Positions 24,899 to 35,849 of a stretch of 64,000 bases of DNA are shown here, one piece after another. The notes under the pieces are model-generated. The model was not told the origin of the DNA. It ran no database searches and was given only the letters and a program-made list of their open reading frames with translations. Position numbers and translations under genes: made by a program. Origin of the DNA: Argopecten irradians (lineage: Eukaryota; Mollusca; Bivalvia; Pectinida; Pectinidae); contig NC_091135.1 in NCBI RefSeq assembly GCF_041381155.1, positions 2,869,620-2,933,619 of the forward strand, read 5' to 3'. Numbering within the stretch: the stretch's first letter is position 1; every line of letters begins with the position of its first letter.

Positions 24899-26632
24899 GA
24901 CCACTACCTGACGGACACCACACTACAGTTGAGAAAGCACAAGTTGTTGCTGGTAGCCGTTAGAGAGCTAAATATACCAAAATCCTTTGTTTGCTGTCTG
25001 ATCATACCCGATTTCGAAAATGAGTGTTCTATCAGCTGTTACACCTTTAGTAAATACCAAACGTTTCTTTTCTTTTTAAAGACTAGTGTGTTCGTTCGAC
25101 ACTTGCTAAACCATATATTCATTATCAAACATTTCCGTTCTTATAAGTATACCTTTTGAGACCATAAAGGACTGTATAATTATCATAGCATGATATGATG
25201 AATAAAATTGGTTCATGTATCATATGGATGTTTAAATTTTATATGAATAATTCAGACAGCAGCGAATATATCAAACAATTATCAAAAACAAATGTAGCAC
25301 GTACTATTCTCATAAACTGAAAGCTGGGTACTCTCTTACTGGGTGGTCTCTCTAACTTTGCTTACCACTGGAACTGCTTCAATCATAATAATAGTTAATA
25401 TAAAATCATAAATAATGATGATTTAAAATATATGATGTTTTGATTTAAATACATCTGTTGATATTAAACACCGCCGATTATTCGCTTTACCTTTTTGGAT
25501 ATATAATGTTTTCAATCTGCATGCTTTCTTTCCGCTTTTAATTAAGAAGCTACCTTATAATACCAATTTTAATGTTCATTGATGACCATTTGCTATATGT
25601 AATGCATCATCAAAAAGGCTTCAACTTTGATGTCGTTCTTTCAGAGTAATTTGATCTACTGTGATGCTTACGAAATAAATATTATAAAAATGTATTTCAA
25701 TACATTATTGAAATTATTATCTATTCCCAGATAACCATTTACGACAAACTTGATTGTGAAGGTGCCCTGAAGGATGTTTCCGGACCTATGTATGATTTGG
25801 CCTTTTCTGGGTTCAGAAAGGTTTCTTCCGTCAAGGTTACTCGCGGGGTGTAAATATTGTATCATTCAAAGTAATAGAATCACATATTAATATCATAATG
25901 TTAACTTGTTGTCTGACGTTCTAGAATTATAATTTTGGCATGTAACATGTTGACTCATTGTGGCTTTATATTAACATTAATGCATATCTAGAAATGCCAA
26001 GGCATTACAAAACTCTAAATTCCATTGTATATTAAAAAACCCAAACAAAAATGTCATCTACGGCGTTCACTACTGCTTCTGAACACTGATCTACATTTAA
26101 ATGACAGGGCTTATTTTCTTTTTGTGTTATAGTATGTTGCACTGTGTTGGTTGATATTCTTTGTGTATTTCGTATAATTTCGTATTCGTATTATTTCAAT
26201 ATTTTACAGATGGGTGCTTTTCAAGGAGTGCAACCTTGGTGGAAATATTTATGTGGTTTGGGAGGGACAAACTGTAAATCTACCCGAGTTTTGTACGTCA
26301 TCTCTCAAACCAATCGAAGTGGTAAGTAACGCAAATCTGTACGTGGTGTCAATGGTTATAAAATTTCAAGGGTTTTCTTAAGCATTGATATCACTATTTT
26401 TTTTATTTCATGGTGGTATATTATTTTTTTATTGCAAACTGTGTGAAATATGCGTAGCAAACAAAATTTGTTTCATACCCATTTCATTCAGGAAATTTAA
26501 ATATAGTGAAATCAGTAATTAATTTTCCAGACAATATACTTGATAAATAAAATACATTTACGGACACGATTCCATAAACTTTCCGAGGGCTTTTTTTTCA
26601 AATCAATACGCAACGTGTAAATATTTCTATTG

Positions 26633-26640
26633 TGACGTCA
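26633..26640. promoter_or_regulatory. CRE-like palindrome in copy C intron 3
   Basis: TGACGTCA in the shared intron-3 block. A second TGACGTCA stands at 27267-27274 within ATTATGACGTCAT in the extra part of this intron. Confidence 0.35.
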
Positions 26641-27550
26641 CGATAACGTCGGATTTTGCGCCATCTTCGGATTTGTCAACTCGGTCAGCGAATCAGAAAG
26701 CTAGATTTAGTGTGAAATCAAAAAAGATAAAACAAGTATATGTAAATGAACAATGAGAATTATATTTTAGGATCTTTATGAAAAAGAAAAGGATATTTTG
26801 ATTATGCTAGAAAACAAAGACGGCTTATTACGTCACCACTATCTGATACTGTAAAGCGTTTTGCGGGTAAGACCACAATGACGTAATGTAATAACCAGCG
26901 TCAGAAAACAATGACTGATTAACTGATTGACATTGAGAATTATAACTTAATCTCCTAAACACGTCCTATTTTCACCATATTTGAAAAGAAATTTGATCTT
27001 TTACGAAACTCGTTGGCAAAGTTACTATTGCTTATTTCACATGCTAATATTGTAAGCAATGATATATTGTTTTTGCGTTCGAAATCCAAGTGATTTTTGT
27101 TCTTAATCTTACAAAATAGTAATCTTTGTCATCTATTATATATCAGGCAGTTAACAATAATCTGGACATATAATTTAATTTCATATGTTACACCGATTTC
27201 TATTGGGATGATATTTCTTTGAGATTATTTTTCCATACACCGAAAAGAATTGTACGTCACGTATTATGACGTCATAAACACAATGTTTTCGCAGGGAATT
27301 TTAAAAGCGGCAGTCATTGGCCAAACTAAATTATTGGATAAGATATTAATGCGCCACAACTCAATTTATTTTACTGTAAAGGCAGTAAAATTGCAAACAT
27401 TTATGCCTTATTAGTACCTGAGCGAGTTATCTGAATTAAATCATAGGCTTTATTTTCACTATCTTTTGGGGTTATGAAGTCGTAGATAAAAAAAGGACGT
27501 ACATTCGCGTCTAGGAAGAATGTCCTTCTGTTTTTTGTCTTAAATAGTTT

Positions 27551-27997
27551 TAAAATCAAACTGTTTGCTTTATGAAAGAAAATGAAAAAGGATATTTTCA
27601 TTATACTAACAAACATATGCGGCTTAATTGCATCACACACTCTTGGATATAATAAATTGTGTTGCTAGTATAACCACAATGAAATGATGTTATAACAAGT
27701 ATCAGAGAACAAAGACTGATTAATTGATTGACAATGAGAAAGTATAACTTAATCTCCTACACACATATCCTTTATTTATTTTCACAATAATTTTCAAAAA
27801 AAATAAATTAATAAATAAAGTTGAAAAATAGTTCTCATGAAAATTGGTGGCAAGATTATTTAGACTTGCTTAACTCACCTGCTAATATTGCAAGTATAGT
27901 ATATTCTTAATCTCACAAAACAGTAATGTTTGCATTGTGTTATAAACCACGCAGTTAACATTAATATGGAAATATAGTCTTGATATTTGTCTTGTAG
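27551..27997 (+). repeat. second copy of intron-3 sequence in crystallin C, A-like
   Basis: The stretch just before exon 4 is nearly the same as the gene A intron read on its coding strand (9130 down to 8664), for example the CATATGCGGCTTAATTGCA and GTGGTTTATAACACAATGC (complement) segments. A first, B-like copy of much of this sequence lies at about 26590-27060. So intron 3 here contains two divergent copies of the same ancestral intron segment. Confidence 0.65.
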
Positions 27998-28124
27998 GAT
28001 TTCACAGAAAAGCCAGAGATGACTGTCTACACTGGGCCATCCTTTACAGGACAACAGAAAACATTTCAAGAAAGCTGACGCAAACCTCGTCGGAACTAAC
28101 TTTCAGGATACCATCACTTCGGTG

Positions 28125-28985
28125 ATCGCGCGCATTATGAAGACTGTCTGCAAAGCTCTGGCAATTATATAGACCATAGATACTTAAATAGTATAACTTA
28201 CTTCTATAACGTAGAACTGATGCGTTTGCAAAAGTAACGGTGTTGTGTACAGACCAGTGAATTGGTCTAAACCATAGGCTTCTTCTGCATGTTATATAGG
28301 AGGAATCTTCTGAGCTTATTTCTGCTAAATGTAGGCCTACGTCAAGTATTACGACGCCATAATCAAGAACGTTTTCAGAAGGAATTGTAAAAAACGGCAT
28401 TGGCCAAACTAAACTATAAGATACAGTCATTCTTGATACTCCGGGGGGTTACTATCACTGACTTTATATCCACCCCTGGACCATGTGATAATACTACTGA
28501 AGGCAACATAAGACACGGGCAATTTTAGCTGAATTTGGTCCTTTGATGTAAGTTACAAGTTCGGTACACTGTGTTTGACTGTGTTGCTTTCAAGTCGGGG
28601 TCGCCCTCTTTTTAATCTTCGAAGAAATTTTCTGTAGACCTGTGATTAGTCAGTTTTTTTCTCCTGAATTGCTTCCAGTTTTCCCACGAGATAAAACGTC
28701 GGTGATAGTAATCCCTGGAGCATCGAGGATGACACACAGTGCATCAATGCACCACATCTGAATTCGTTTTATTGTGAAAATTAGTAAAATAATGGAAAAG
28801 ACATGCCTAATTAGTACCTCATTAAGTTATTCAAATTACTTATGAAGCAATAAACAACAAACGGGCAGGCATTCTTTTCCATAGATGATTTAGAAATTTT
28901 GCTTGCTAATTGATTAAAGTTACTTCACTCAGAATATATTTAAGTTCGCGCCATCCCATTTGTTATATGTGTGCCATCGTGTCTA
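28125..28985. other. region after crystallin C, partly repeated intron sequence
   Basis: No gene seen. Segments near 28380-28430 (CATTGGCCAAACTAAACTAT) and 28770-28850 (TTAGTACCTCATTAAGTTAT) resemble 27296-27350 and 27380-27450 in copy C intron 3. So this region is built partly from the same repeat and may be what replaced exon 5. Confidence 0.4.
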
Positions 28986-28988
28986 TAT

Positions 28989-29053
28989 CGATCAACAGAA
29001 AAATCAATCAATCAAACAGATTGATCAAACAAATCAATCAATACATCAATCAA
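28989..29053. repeat. AATC microsatellite
   Basis: Imperfect (AATC)n run: AATCAATCAATCAAAC and AATCAATCAATACATCAATC. A slightly GC-richer island at 29054-29230 follows in which I cannot recognise a coding exon. Confidence 0.7.
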
Positions 29054-29494
29054 GAAGACGCTGGTTACGTACGATAACCCTGTACTCGTGTAGAGTACGT
29101 GTATCCTCGTCTAACAGAGAACTCTTTAACGTGACCATAAGCAGCAGCAGAGGGCCAATCACTGTCCAGGTCTGGAGGCTGATGCCAACACTGTTAGTAA
29201 AACAGGTATCCTTGGTATCAATATAGCGCTTCAAACATTCATATGACCAAATGCAATATATTCACAAAGTCCCTTCATCCAAGAGACTCTCAGAGTATTT
29301 CATTGATAACGGAACGTTTTGAATATTCATGTCCTTTGCGAGCCAGCGTTGTAAATGGTACAATTCATGACGAACGAATTACGATCTTAACCCGCATACT
29401 TATTCTACATGTCGAAAATGGTGTCAGAACATTTGATGTGATCAGTCCAGTCCCATAGCAATCACAACCCCAAATACGAGAGGAGAAAATGGGG

Positions 29495-29604
29495 TGTAGC
29501 GGCCAGATCGGGATTCGAACCCGGGACCCTCCGAACACTAGCCGAGTGTTCTACCGACTGAGCAACCTGGTCACCGATGATCTACCCAGTCCAATACCGC
29601 TACA
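29495..29604 (-). mobile_element. 110-bp tRNA-like element, copy 1
   Basis: Bounded by TGTAGCGG and CCGCTACA. The minus strand holds a tRNA-like core with GACCAGGTTGCTCAGTCGG (A-box-like) and GGGTTCGAATCCCG (B box and T-arm). The acceptor stem pairs except at one position, but the anticodon arm has no normal U33. I read it as a tRNA-derived repeat, not a working tRNA. Copy 2 follows 226 bp downstream, start to start. Confidence 0.65.
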
Positions 29605-29720
29605 CTCCTCCCTCCTTTCTCGAAGTCTTCGCCCCCGAAGACATACAAGACCCTTACAAACACCACCACCACCGTGTGTTATTTAGTTGTGCGCCAATTC
29701 TGCAACAGAATAGGAGAAAA

Positions 29721-29830
29721 TGTAGCGGCCAGATCGGGATTCGAACCCGGGACCCTCCGAAAACCAGCCGAGTGCTCTACCGACTAAGCTACCTGGTCAC
29801 CGATGATCGCCCCAGTCCAATCCTGCTACA
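29721..29830 (-). mobile_element. 110-bp tRNA-like element, copy 2
   Basis: Same length and ends as copy 1 (TGTAGCGG; GCTACA at 29825-29830). The minus strand has a better A box (TAGCTTAGTCGG) and the same B box. The best anticodon fold puts GGT (Thr type) in the loop, but the anticodon stem carries a mismatch and two wobble pairs, so a functional tRNA is doubtful. Both copies follow a GGAGAAAATG stretch, so the unit including its 5' flank was duplicated. Confidence 0.65.
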
Positions 29831-30364
29831 CATATATGTCATATGTTGGCAAACTAAACACGAACATATTTTTCGACTCACCATATTGTTTCCAGCTGGA
29901 ATTAGCGGAACGTTGGGTTCTTACGAGAATGCACACATTGTAAAAATCATGTTGCATCGTAATGTATCCATCGTTTTACAATGCACGTGACTATAATTAT
30001 AAGAGAAACATTGGAATAGGTAATTATTACAGCTTTTCCCCGTGTTGCATGTCAATGTTCAAATATCAAATGTTTAAGTGACATATCGTTACAGTGAAAT
30101 TAGCATGCAATATAACTTTAAAGAAAAACATATCTAATCTAAAAAATTAAAGTCCTTTGTTTCGTTCATACGGTGTTATATCGCCCTTGTAGAATTTAAA
30201 TAGTATATATAGCACTATATGGAACGAAACAATGATCCATAATTGATATACATGTATGTATATACGTGGAAAGAAAACGGAATTTGCTAACAAATGCAGT
30301 GTCTGCAATGATATTTTACGGCCTGCCCAAAGGTTAACATTTGGACATACAGGAGTGAGGTTTA
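29831..30364. other. intergenic, no gene seen
   Basis: AT-rich, no repeat or coding signal that I can support. Confidence 0.4.
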
Positions 30365-32730
30365 TTTAAGGAATTGAAAATAAATATCTATTCCTTATAA
30401 TTACAGTTTTCAGGTAATTGAATATTATTTTTTTCCCGCGGCAGATGCATATTTTTTTTATTAAAATACCCAATTTTTTTCTCTTCTGTCATCGTCAACG
30501 AATTCGATTGAACAACTGATTGGAATCGAGTCATTAATATGTTCCCGCCAAAAGTGGGGTCATGTCCCCACGTTGCAACGCCATCGACTATTCACGTAAC
30601 AATAGAATCGCCGCGCGTGTTGTACTAGCATTATACACTGATAATGATAATACTAGAAAGCATGGTTATTGAGTCCATGTCAGTGCAAACTGTAAATATA
30701 CAAAATTAATGATTTTTACATTCTGACTTGCGATTATCATTTATAAATTCCTAATTCTTATTTCGGACATACATGGGACGGCGTGCACATAAAAATAAAA
30801 AATAAACAAAACGTTTGCTTTAATATTTTTTTTTTACTTTTTTCAGATAGCTTGTAGACAGAAAACCGTCAGAGAATCAAGGGTCATTCATGTCAGAGAC
30901 GAGATAATTTAACGCGTTAAATTCAACGTTCTAAACACGCTTTTAATGCGTTAAAACTGCATTTAACGCGTTATATAGTGTTTAATGCTTCACTCAAACT
31001 TTGCTACATTGTCCGAGAAGAAGCGTCAATAACCAGCTGTTTGTTGTCTCAGAGTAATGGAATAAGACGCCATCAGCGGCGAATTAAGCGTTTTATTTAA
31101 TCGAAACCGCAACAGTAACAAGTCGTCTCTCTGATTATTCGTACCGGTTTAAGCGGACTCTCATGTCGCAGTTATTTCTTGCATACAGCGTTGAAAGCTT
31201 CACTTTGTGCCACTGTGAACATATTTTAACGAAACTAGTAGTCATACGTTGAGATTCCAACTATCTACTTATTAATCTTATAACTTTACAATACAATTCT
31301 ATGTAACGCTTTACGATATTTACATAAGAGTTATTTCCCTTTACCTTTCACTATCTACGTACATAGGCAGAGGTATGAAATTTGTCTTAGGCGAAGGATA
31401 AAATTATGAAATGCGCTCGCCTTTAGGCTTTAATAGCCTTCGGGCGGCCATGTTTGAAACGGGGTTGCGAATTCTTCCAAAAATGGCCAAGAATGCAAAC
31501 ATGGTTGCTCGATTCTATCGTTTCACGCCAAAATAACCGTAACTTTTGTATATTTTCAATATCCGACATATAGGCATACCGTATAGATAATACTAATATG
31601 GCGGCCGTGACAATAACAGACACAGTATTATGTCGACCAGCCAAATGATTATAGCAAATTTATCCGATTAATCCCACAGCTGTGAAAAAAAATCTATGAT
31701 ATATCATTTAACATTTGTGATATAAAAGAATATCTTTGTTAACCATTCTCTCAATTATTACATTAAACTAATATAATACAAATCGATCACTTTAATTTTA
31801 TTCAGATATAGCATTTTAGGCCCTTGTCATAAATCATGTAGGACTTTACGGAGTTATCTTCCATTATTTTGCAAATCTAACACATGTGTTCAAACGTCTG
31901 AATAAAAAACCGAGATGTCTTCCTTACCTCCAAACCGTTTTTGGTACTTTCTAATTCGTAGGTGAACAGTGTACAGTACGGCCTACAGTATATTTATATC
32001 AAAACAGGATCATTCTGCTATCGAGACATTAACAATATACATCCTATTAAGACGGGGAGAGAGCTTTATGTAAGTTGGAAAACTTGTGCCAAATCCAATT
32101 ATATATAAAATTACACAATAAAATATGTTTAAATCAAATCTGAACGGTTGGAATTTTGGGTAAAAATCACAATTGTTTAAAAAAGATTTTTGGTTACCTT
32201 AATTTCCACAGGCGTAAAGAACCATAATAATTTACATGTCCAAATTTGAGAACTATGTAGCAATTGCAAAAGTTGTGTACGTCATGTAGATGGAGATGAA
32301 ATACAAATGAGATACAAATGAAATTATTAATAACTTTTATTTCATAACATTTTATTTATTATTTACATCGAATGGTTACATTTTCATTTATTTGATAAAT
32401 TAATATATTTAACATTGAATATTTACAGTTTGCACTGACATAGAACCACGCTTTCTAGTATTATAATTATCAGTATATAATGATAGTACAACACGTGCGG
32501 CGATTCTGTTGTTACAGGAATAGTCGCTGGCTTAGCAACGTGGGGTCGACATGAATGACTTGATTACAATCTGGCGTTCAATCGAATTCGTTGACGATGA
32601 CGAAAGATAAAAAAAATATGAGTACTTTATAAAAGAATATGTAACTGTCGCGGGGATAGATAATATTCATTTGAGTGGAAAACTGTAAATATAAGGAATA
32701 TTTTATATTCCTTAAATTACGTTATGTGGT
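30365..32730. mobile_element. foldback element with inverted arms of over 300 bp
   Basis: The left arm (about 30365-30715) and right arm (about 32410-32730) are imperfect inverted repeats. Matching pieces, in order from the outside, are TTAAGGAAT-ATTCCTTATA, ACAGTTTTC, GTCATCGTCAACGAATTCGA, AGAATCGCCGC-CGTGTTGTACTA, ATACTAGAAAGC and GTCAGTGCAAACTGTAAATA. The middle (30720-32410) has no transposase; a 73-residue minus-strand frame at 31644-31423 is unrecognised. Inside the left half lies a cluster of TTTAACGCGTTA-like palindromes (30909-30985). The arms are far longer than in ordinary MITEs, which fits a foldback or Mutator-like element; that class call is inference. Confidence 0.7.
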
Positions 32731-32769
32731 AATTATTTGTTTAGTAAATATAATAACTAAGATAAATAG

Positions 32770-34165
32770 AGAAATTCGGAAATCAAAAGTCTATTATTTG
32801 TGGTGATTTTAACCTGGTTCCTAACCAACACATTGATTATGATAGGTCTTACAAAAATATAAATAATCCACACGCCATGGAGAAGGTTCTTAACATGATA
32901 GATGAGTATAATCTGATAGACATTTTTAGAGAATACCATCCAAATCGAAAAGATACTCATGGAGAAAAATAAATCCTCTCAAGCAATCTAGGCTAGATTT
33001 TTTTCTAACAAGTGATTGTTTATTACCTAATGTGAGCTCTTCCACTATTGAACCGGTCAGATCATTCTATCACTAAACTAGTTTTAAAATTAAATACATT
33101 CAAAAAAGGGAGGGGTCTATGGAAATTCAATAATTCTCTTCTTTATGATACAGAATATGATACAGAATATGCTAAATCAATTAAAGACGTCATTACAGAC
33201 ACAAAAAAAGAACACTGTCTACCTATATATAATCTTAACCATAAATAAATGACATAAATGACGATATGGCTTTATAATTTAGCATTGATGATCAGTTATT
33301 ACTTGAAACTCTGTTAATGAACATTAGAGGTAAAACAATATCTTTTGCATCATATAAGAAAAAAGAAAAAAACTTGTGGGTCTAGAGAATCGAAACTTTA
33401 CCTCCAAAATTATTCCCCAAAATTCAAAAAGATGATGGAATCGTAATAGAGAAACAAGAAGATATTTTGGAAAACATCAGACATTTTTATGAAGACTTGT
33501 ATAAAGAGAACATACATTTACATGACATTGATCTTAATACATACTTGAATTTTAACGATATACCCAAACTTACTGTTACAGAGTCTCAGTCTCTAGAAGG
33601 TAAAATCACTTATAAAGAAACTAGTAACTTCCTAAAAGTATGAAAAATAACAAAAGCCCTAGGTCTGATGGCTTTACGGTTAAGTTTTGTTTTTAAATTT
33701 TTCTGGACGAATATTGGTAAATTTGTAGTACGTTCTTTGAAGTTTGGTTTCTCAAAAGAAGAATTATCAGTTACCCAGCGTCAGGGTGTAATTACTTGTA
33801 TACCAAAAGGTGATAAGCCTCGTCTTTTAAAGAATTGGCGTCCAATTTCATTTAACATAACTTATAAAATTGCTTCTGGTATGTTATCGTACAGAATGAA
33901 AAGTGTTTTAAATAAACTTATAAATCATGATCAGACAGGATTTTTATCAGGGAGGTATATTGGCGAGAACACACGTTTACTTTATGATACTATGAAATTT
34001 ACAGAAGATAATGATTTTAAAAAAGCCTTTGACTCTGTATCTTGGAATTATATTAGAAAAAGTCTTTAATGTTTTTGGATTTGGCAATGACATTCTAAGA
34101 TGTTTTAATACTTCACACAATAATGTCACATCTACAATTAATCACGGTGGAATTTATCTTCTTTT
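32770..34165 (+). mobile_element. decayed L1/Tx1-like LINE, plus strand
   Basis: ORF2 remnant. The endonuclease tail begins near SIICGDFNLVPNQHIDYDR (32790-32845) and continues to SRLDFFLTSD (about 32985-33015). A linker typical of the clade follows (KTISFASYKKKEKN, 33335-33370; KQEDILENIRHFYEDLY, 33453-33503). Then comes RT with TCIPKGDKPRLLKNWRPISF (33795-33853) and DQTGFLSGRYIGENTRLLYD (33930-33990). The motif A region KKAFDSVSW (34020-34046) and GFGNDILRCFNTS (34078-34117) end the readable part, and homology stops before the catalytic Y/F-x-D-D. Several stops and frameshifts make it inactive. The 5' end is truncated inside the endonuclease. Confidence 0.85.
33668..34069 (+). pseudogene. 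LINE reverse transcriptase fragment
   Basis: Longest open piece (133 residues) of the LINE at 32770-34165, covering RT motifs from the KPRLLKNWRPISF block to FDSVSWN. The ATG is internal. An in-frame gap just before the KKAFDSVSW block suggests a small deletion there. It stops before the catalytic Asp pair, so it cannot be active. Confidence 0.8.
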
Positions 34166-34771
34166 TTGAAGCCAAAAGATCTTTTCGAAAAAATAAAGAA
34201 TGTAATGTATTTGATAAATCGGGCAAGGGGAGATGAATCATTATTTGGTTTCATCTTTTCCCCCTTATTTTCTAAAGATTCAACACTAGCCTATTATTGT
34301 TTATATTTTTTTCATTTCATTTTCATCTTTTACCATCTGAACAAATTGGAGATGATGTATTTACAATAATTCTGATATTTGTTTGTTCATAAGGTGAAAC
34401 ATGTATTAAAATCATGTGATATATGACCATTCATACCGGTATGAAAATAAAAAAAAATGAAAACATATGTATCTGTGTTTTTTCGAATTTTCTTAACGCT
34501 TTGCCAATGCCATATCCATGAATCAATTAAAAAATGAAAAAAAATGAACTTGATACAAGTACTAATACTTTTTTATTTCAATAATTAGTGTTAATGGAAT
34601 GTTTCAAGCAGCTGATGAAAAACCAAGTAGACATTTTCAAGAAGAAATTGGTACATATTTACATCGATACGCATATATGTACACCTATATTATGGCGTTT
34701 TGTGTTTCTCGTTGACCTTTCTTTCAAAAACGTCATAAGAACTGCATTTACTTTTTTTATTTTTACCTCTC
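34166..34771. other. no gene seen
   Basis: AT-rich sequence with short open frames and no recognisable domain or repeat. Confidence 0.4.
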
Positions 34772-35126
34772 ACCAGAAAACATCCTAAATGACCCTAGCC
34801 ATTATTAGGACCTGATCCTAATAAAACAAACAATACATGATACAATGATTTCATTGTTTATCCGTGTTAATATCGTTTTACTGAGGACGACCTAGACACC
34901 CAGATGAGTTAAAACCTCTCCTTGTTTGGTAAGTATGAAAATTACGACACCAGAAAACATCCTAAATGACCCTAGCCATTATTAGGACCTGATCCTAATA
35001 AAACAAACAATACATGATACAATGATTTCATTGTTTACTCCGTGTTAATATCGTTTTACTGAGGACGACCTAGACACCCAGATGAGTTAAAACCTCTCCT
35101 TGTTTGGTAAGTATGAAAATTACGAC
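34772..35126 (+). repeat. tandem duplication, period about 177 bp
   Basis: Two nearly identical copies begin ACCAGAAAACATCCTAAATG at 34772 and 34949 and end with AGTATGAAAATTACGACAC. The only clear difference is one extra base in copy 2 (TTTATCCG versus TTTACTCCG). The near identity means a recent duplication or an assembly artefact. Confidence 0.9.
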
Positions 35127-35849
35127 ACCGATAACTTAACTCAGATTTTTTTTGTATTCTTTCCATGAATAATAAGATATGAATTTTGAATTGAGAGGAA
35201 GCTTATGTAAGTCAAAGTATACGCTATTAAAGATATCAGGGCTATATCAATCCTATAACAAATTAAAAAACGATCAATTAGATAATAGAAACATATTACT
35301 GTTGAAAATACAAACAGCATGGGATAAGGCAATATATGATAAGTTACACAGGGCGTTAGGGACCTAATAAGAAAATATTGGGTATAAAAGAAATTTGTAT
35401 CTGGTGTAACATGGTGAAATATTAAGAGTTTTCTATTGAAGGTTAAAGTCGTGAATATTAACCCCCCAAAAACTAAGATGGAGGTAACCTTCCAGGCACC
35501 ATCACAGACAACACTGTTGTTAGTAGTTATCTGCAGATTGATTTAAAAAAAAAATAATAGAAGAAATATATTTCTATATGGGAATTTTTTGCAAAAACAA
35601 AAACAAAACAAAAAACCCCACGAAATATCAAAACACTTTTATAACACCAATTTGCAACAAGCCCTTAGCGATAGTAATTAAAACCCCATGCTGCCGCAAT
35701 ACTATTTGCATCAATATGTATATATAATTAAACATGTATAAAGTATTATGTTGATTTTGAATCTTCATTTCAATTATGCAGTGAAAAATGTCATTGTTTA
35801 TACTTACAGCATCTGACCATAACACACATACCTTAAAACATTGTATCAG
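35127..35849. other. no gene seen
   Basis: Short open frames on both strands with no domain; a poly(A)-rich stretch at 35545-35620. Confidence 0.4.

Larger units (their letters stand above)
25020..28124 (+). pseudogene. beta/gamma-crystallin copy C, frameshifted and lacking exon 5
   Basis: Exons 1-3 are intact (25020-25049, 25731-25849, 26210-26321) with the same lengths as genes A and B. They encode MSVLSAVTPL plus two Greek-key motifs (YDKLDCEG; FKECNLGG), in total 87 residues or one complete beta/gamma domain. Donors of introns 1 and 2 are GTAAAT, weaker than in A and B. Exon 4 starts at 27998 after CTTGTAG but has one extra base near 28066 relative to A and B, giving a TGA at 28076-28078. 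Homology to exon 4 then stops abruptly at about 28124, and no exon 5 is found before 29000. A single-domain product of about 113 residues is conceivable. More likely this is a pseudogene. Its intron 3 is about twice as long as in gene B and contains duplicated segments. Confidence 0.85.

Noticed and set aside
29054-29234. Possible coding exon in a GC-richer island
   Set aside because: All frames are short, no splice pair or domain could be recognised.
29495-29830. Two functional tRNA genes
   Set aside because: The B box is good but the anticodon arms are poorly paired and copy 1 lacks the usual U33. The shared TGTAGC ends and tandem layout fit a repeat better.
31423-31644. 73-residue minus-strand frame
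   Set aside because: No recognisable domain and located in the interior of the foldback element; left as unexplained.
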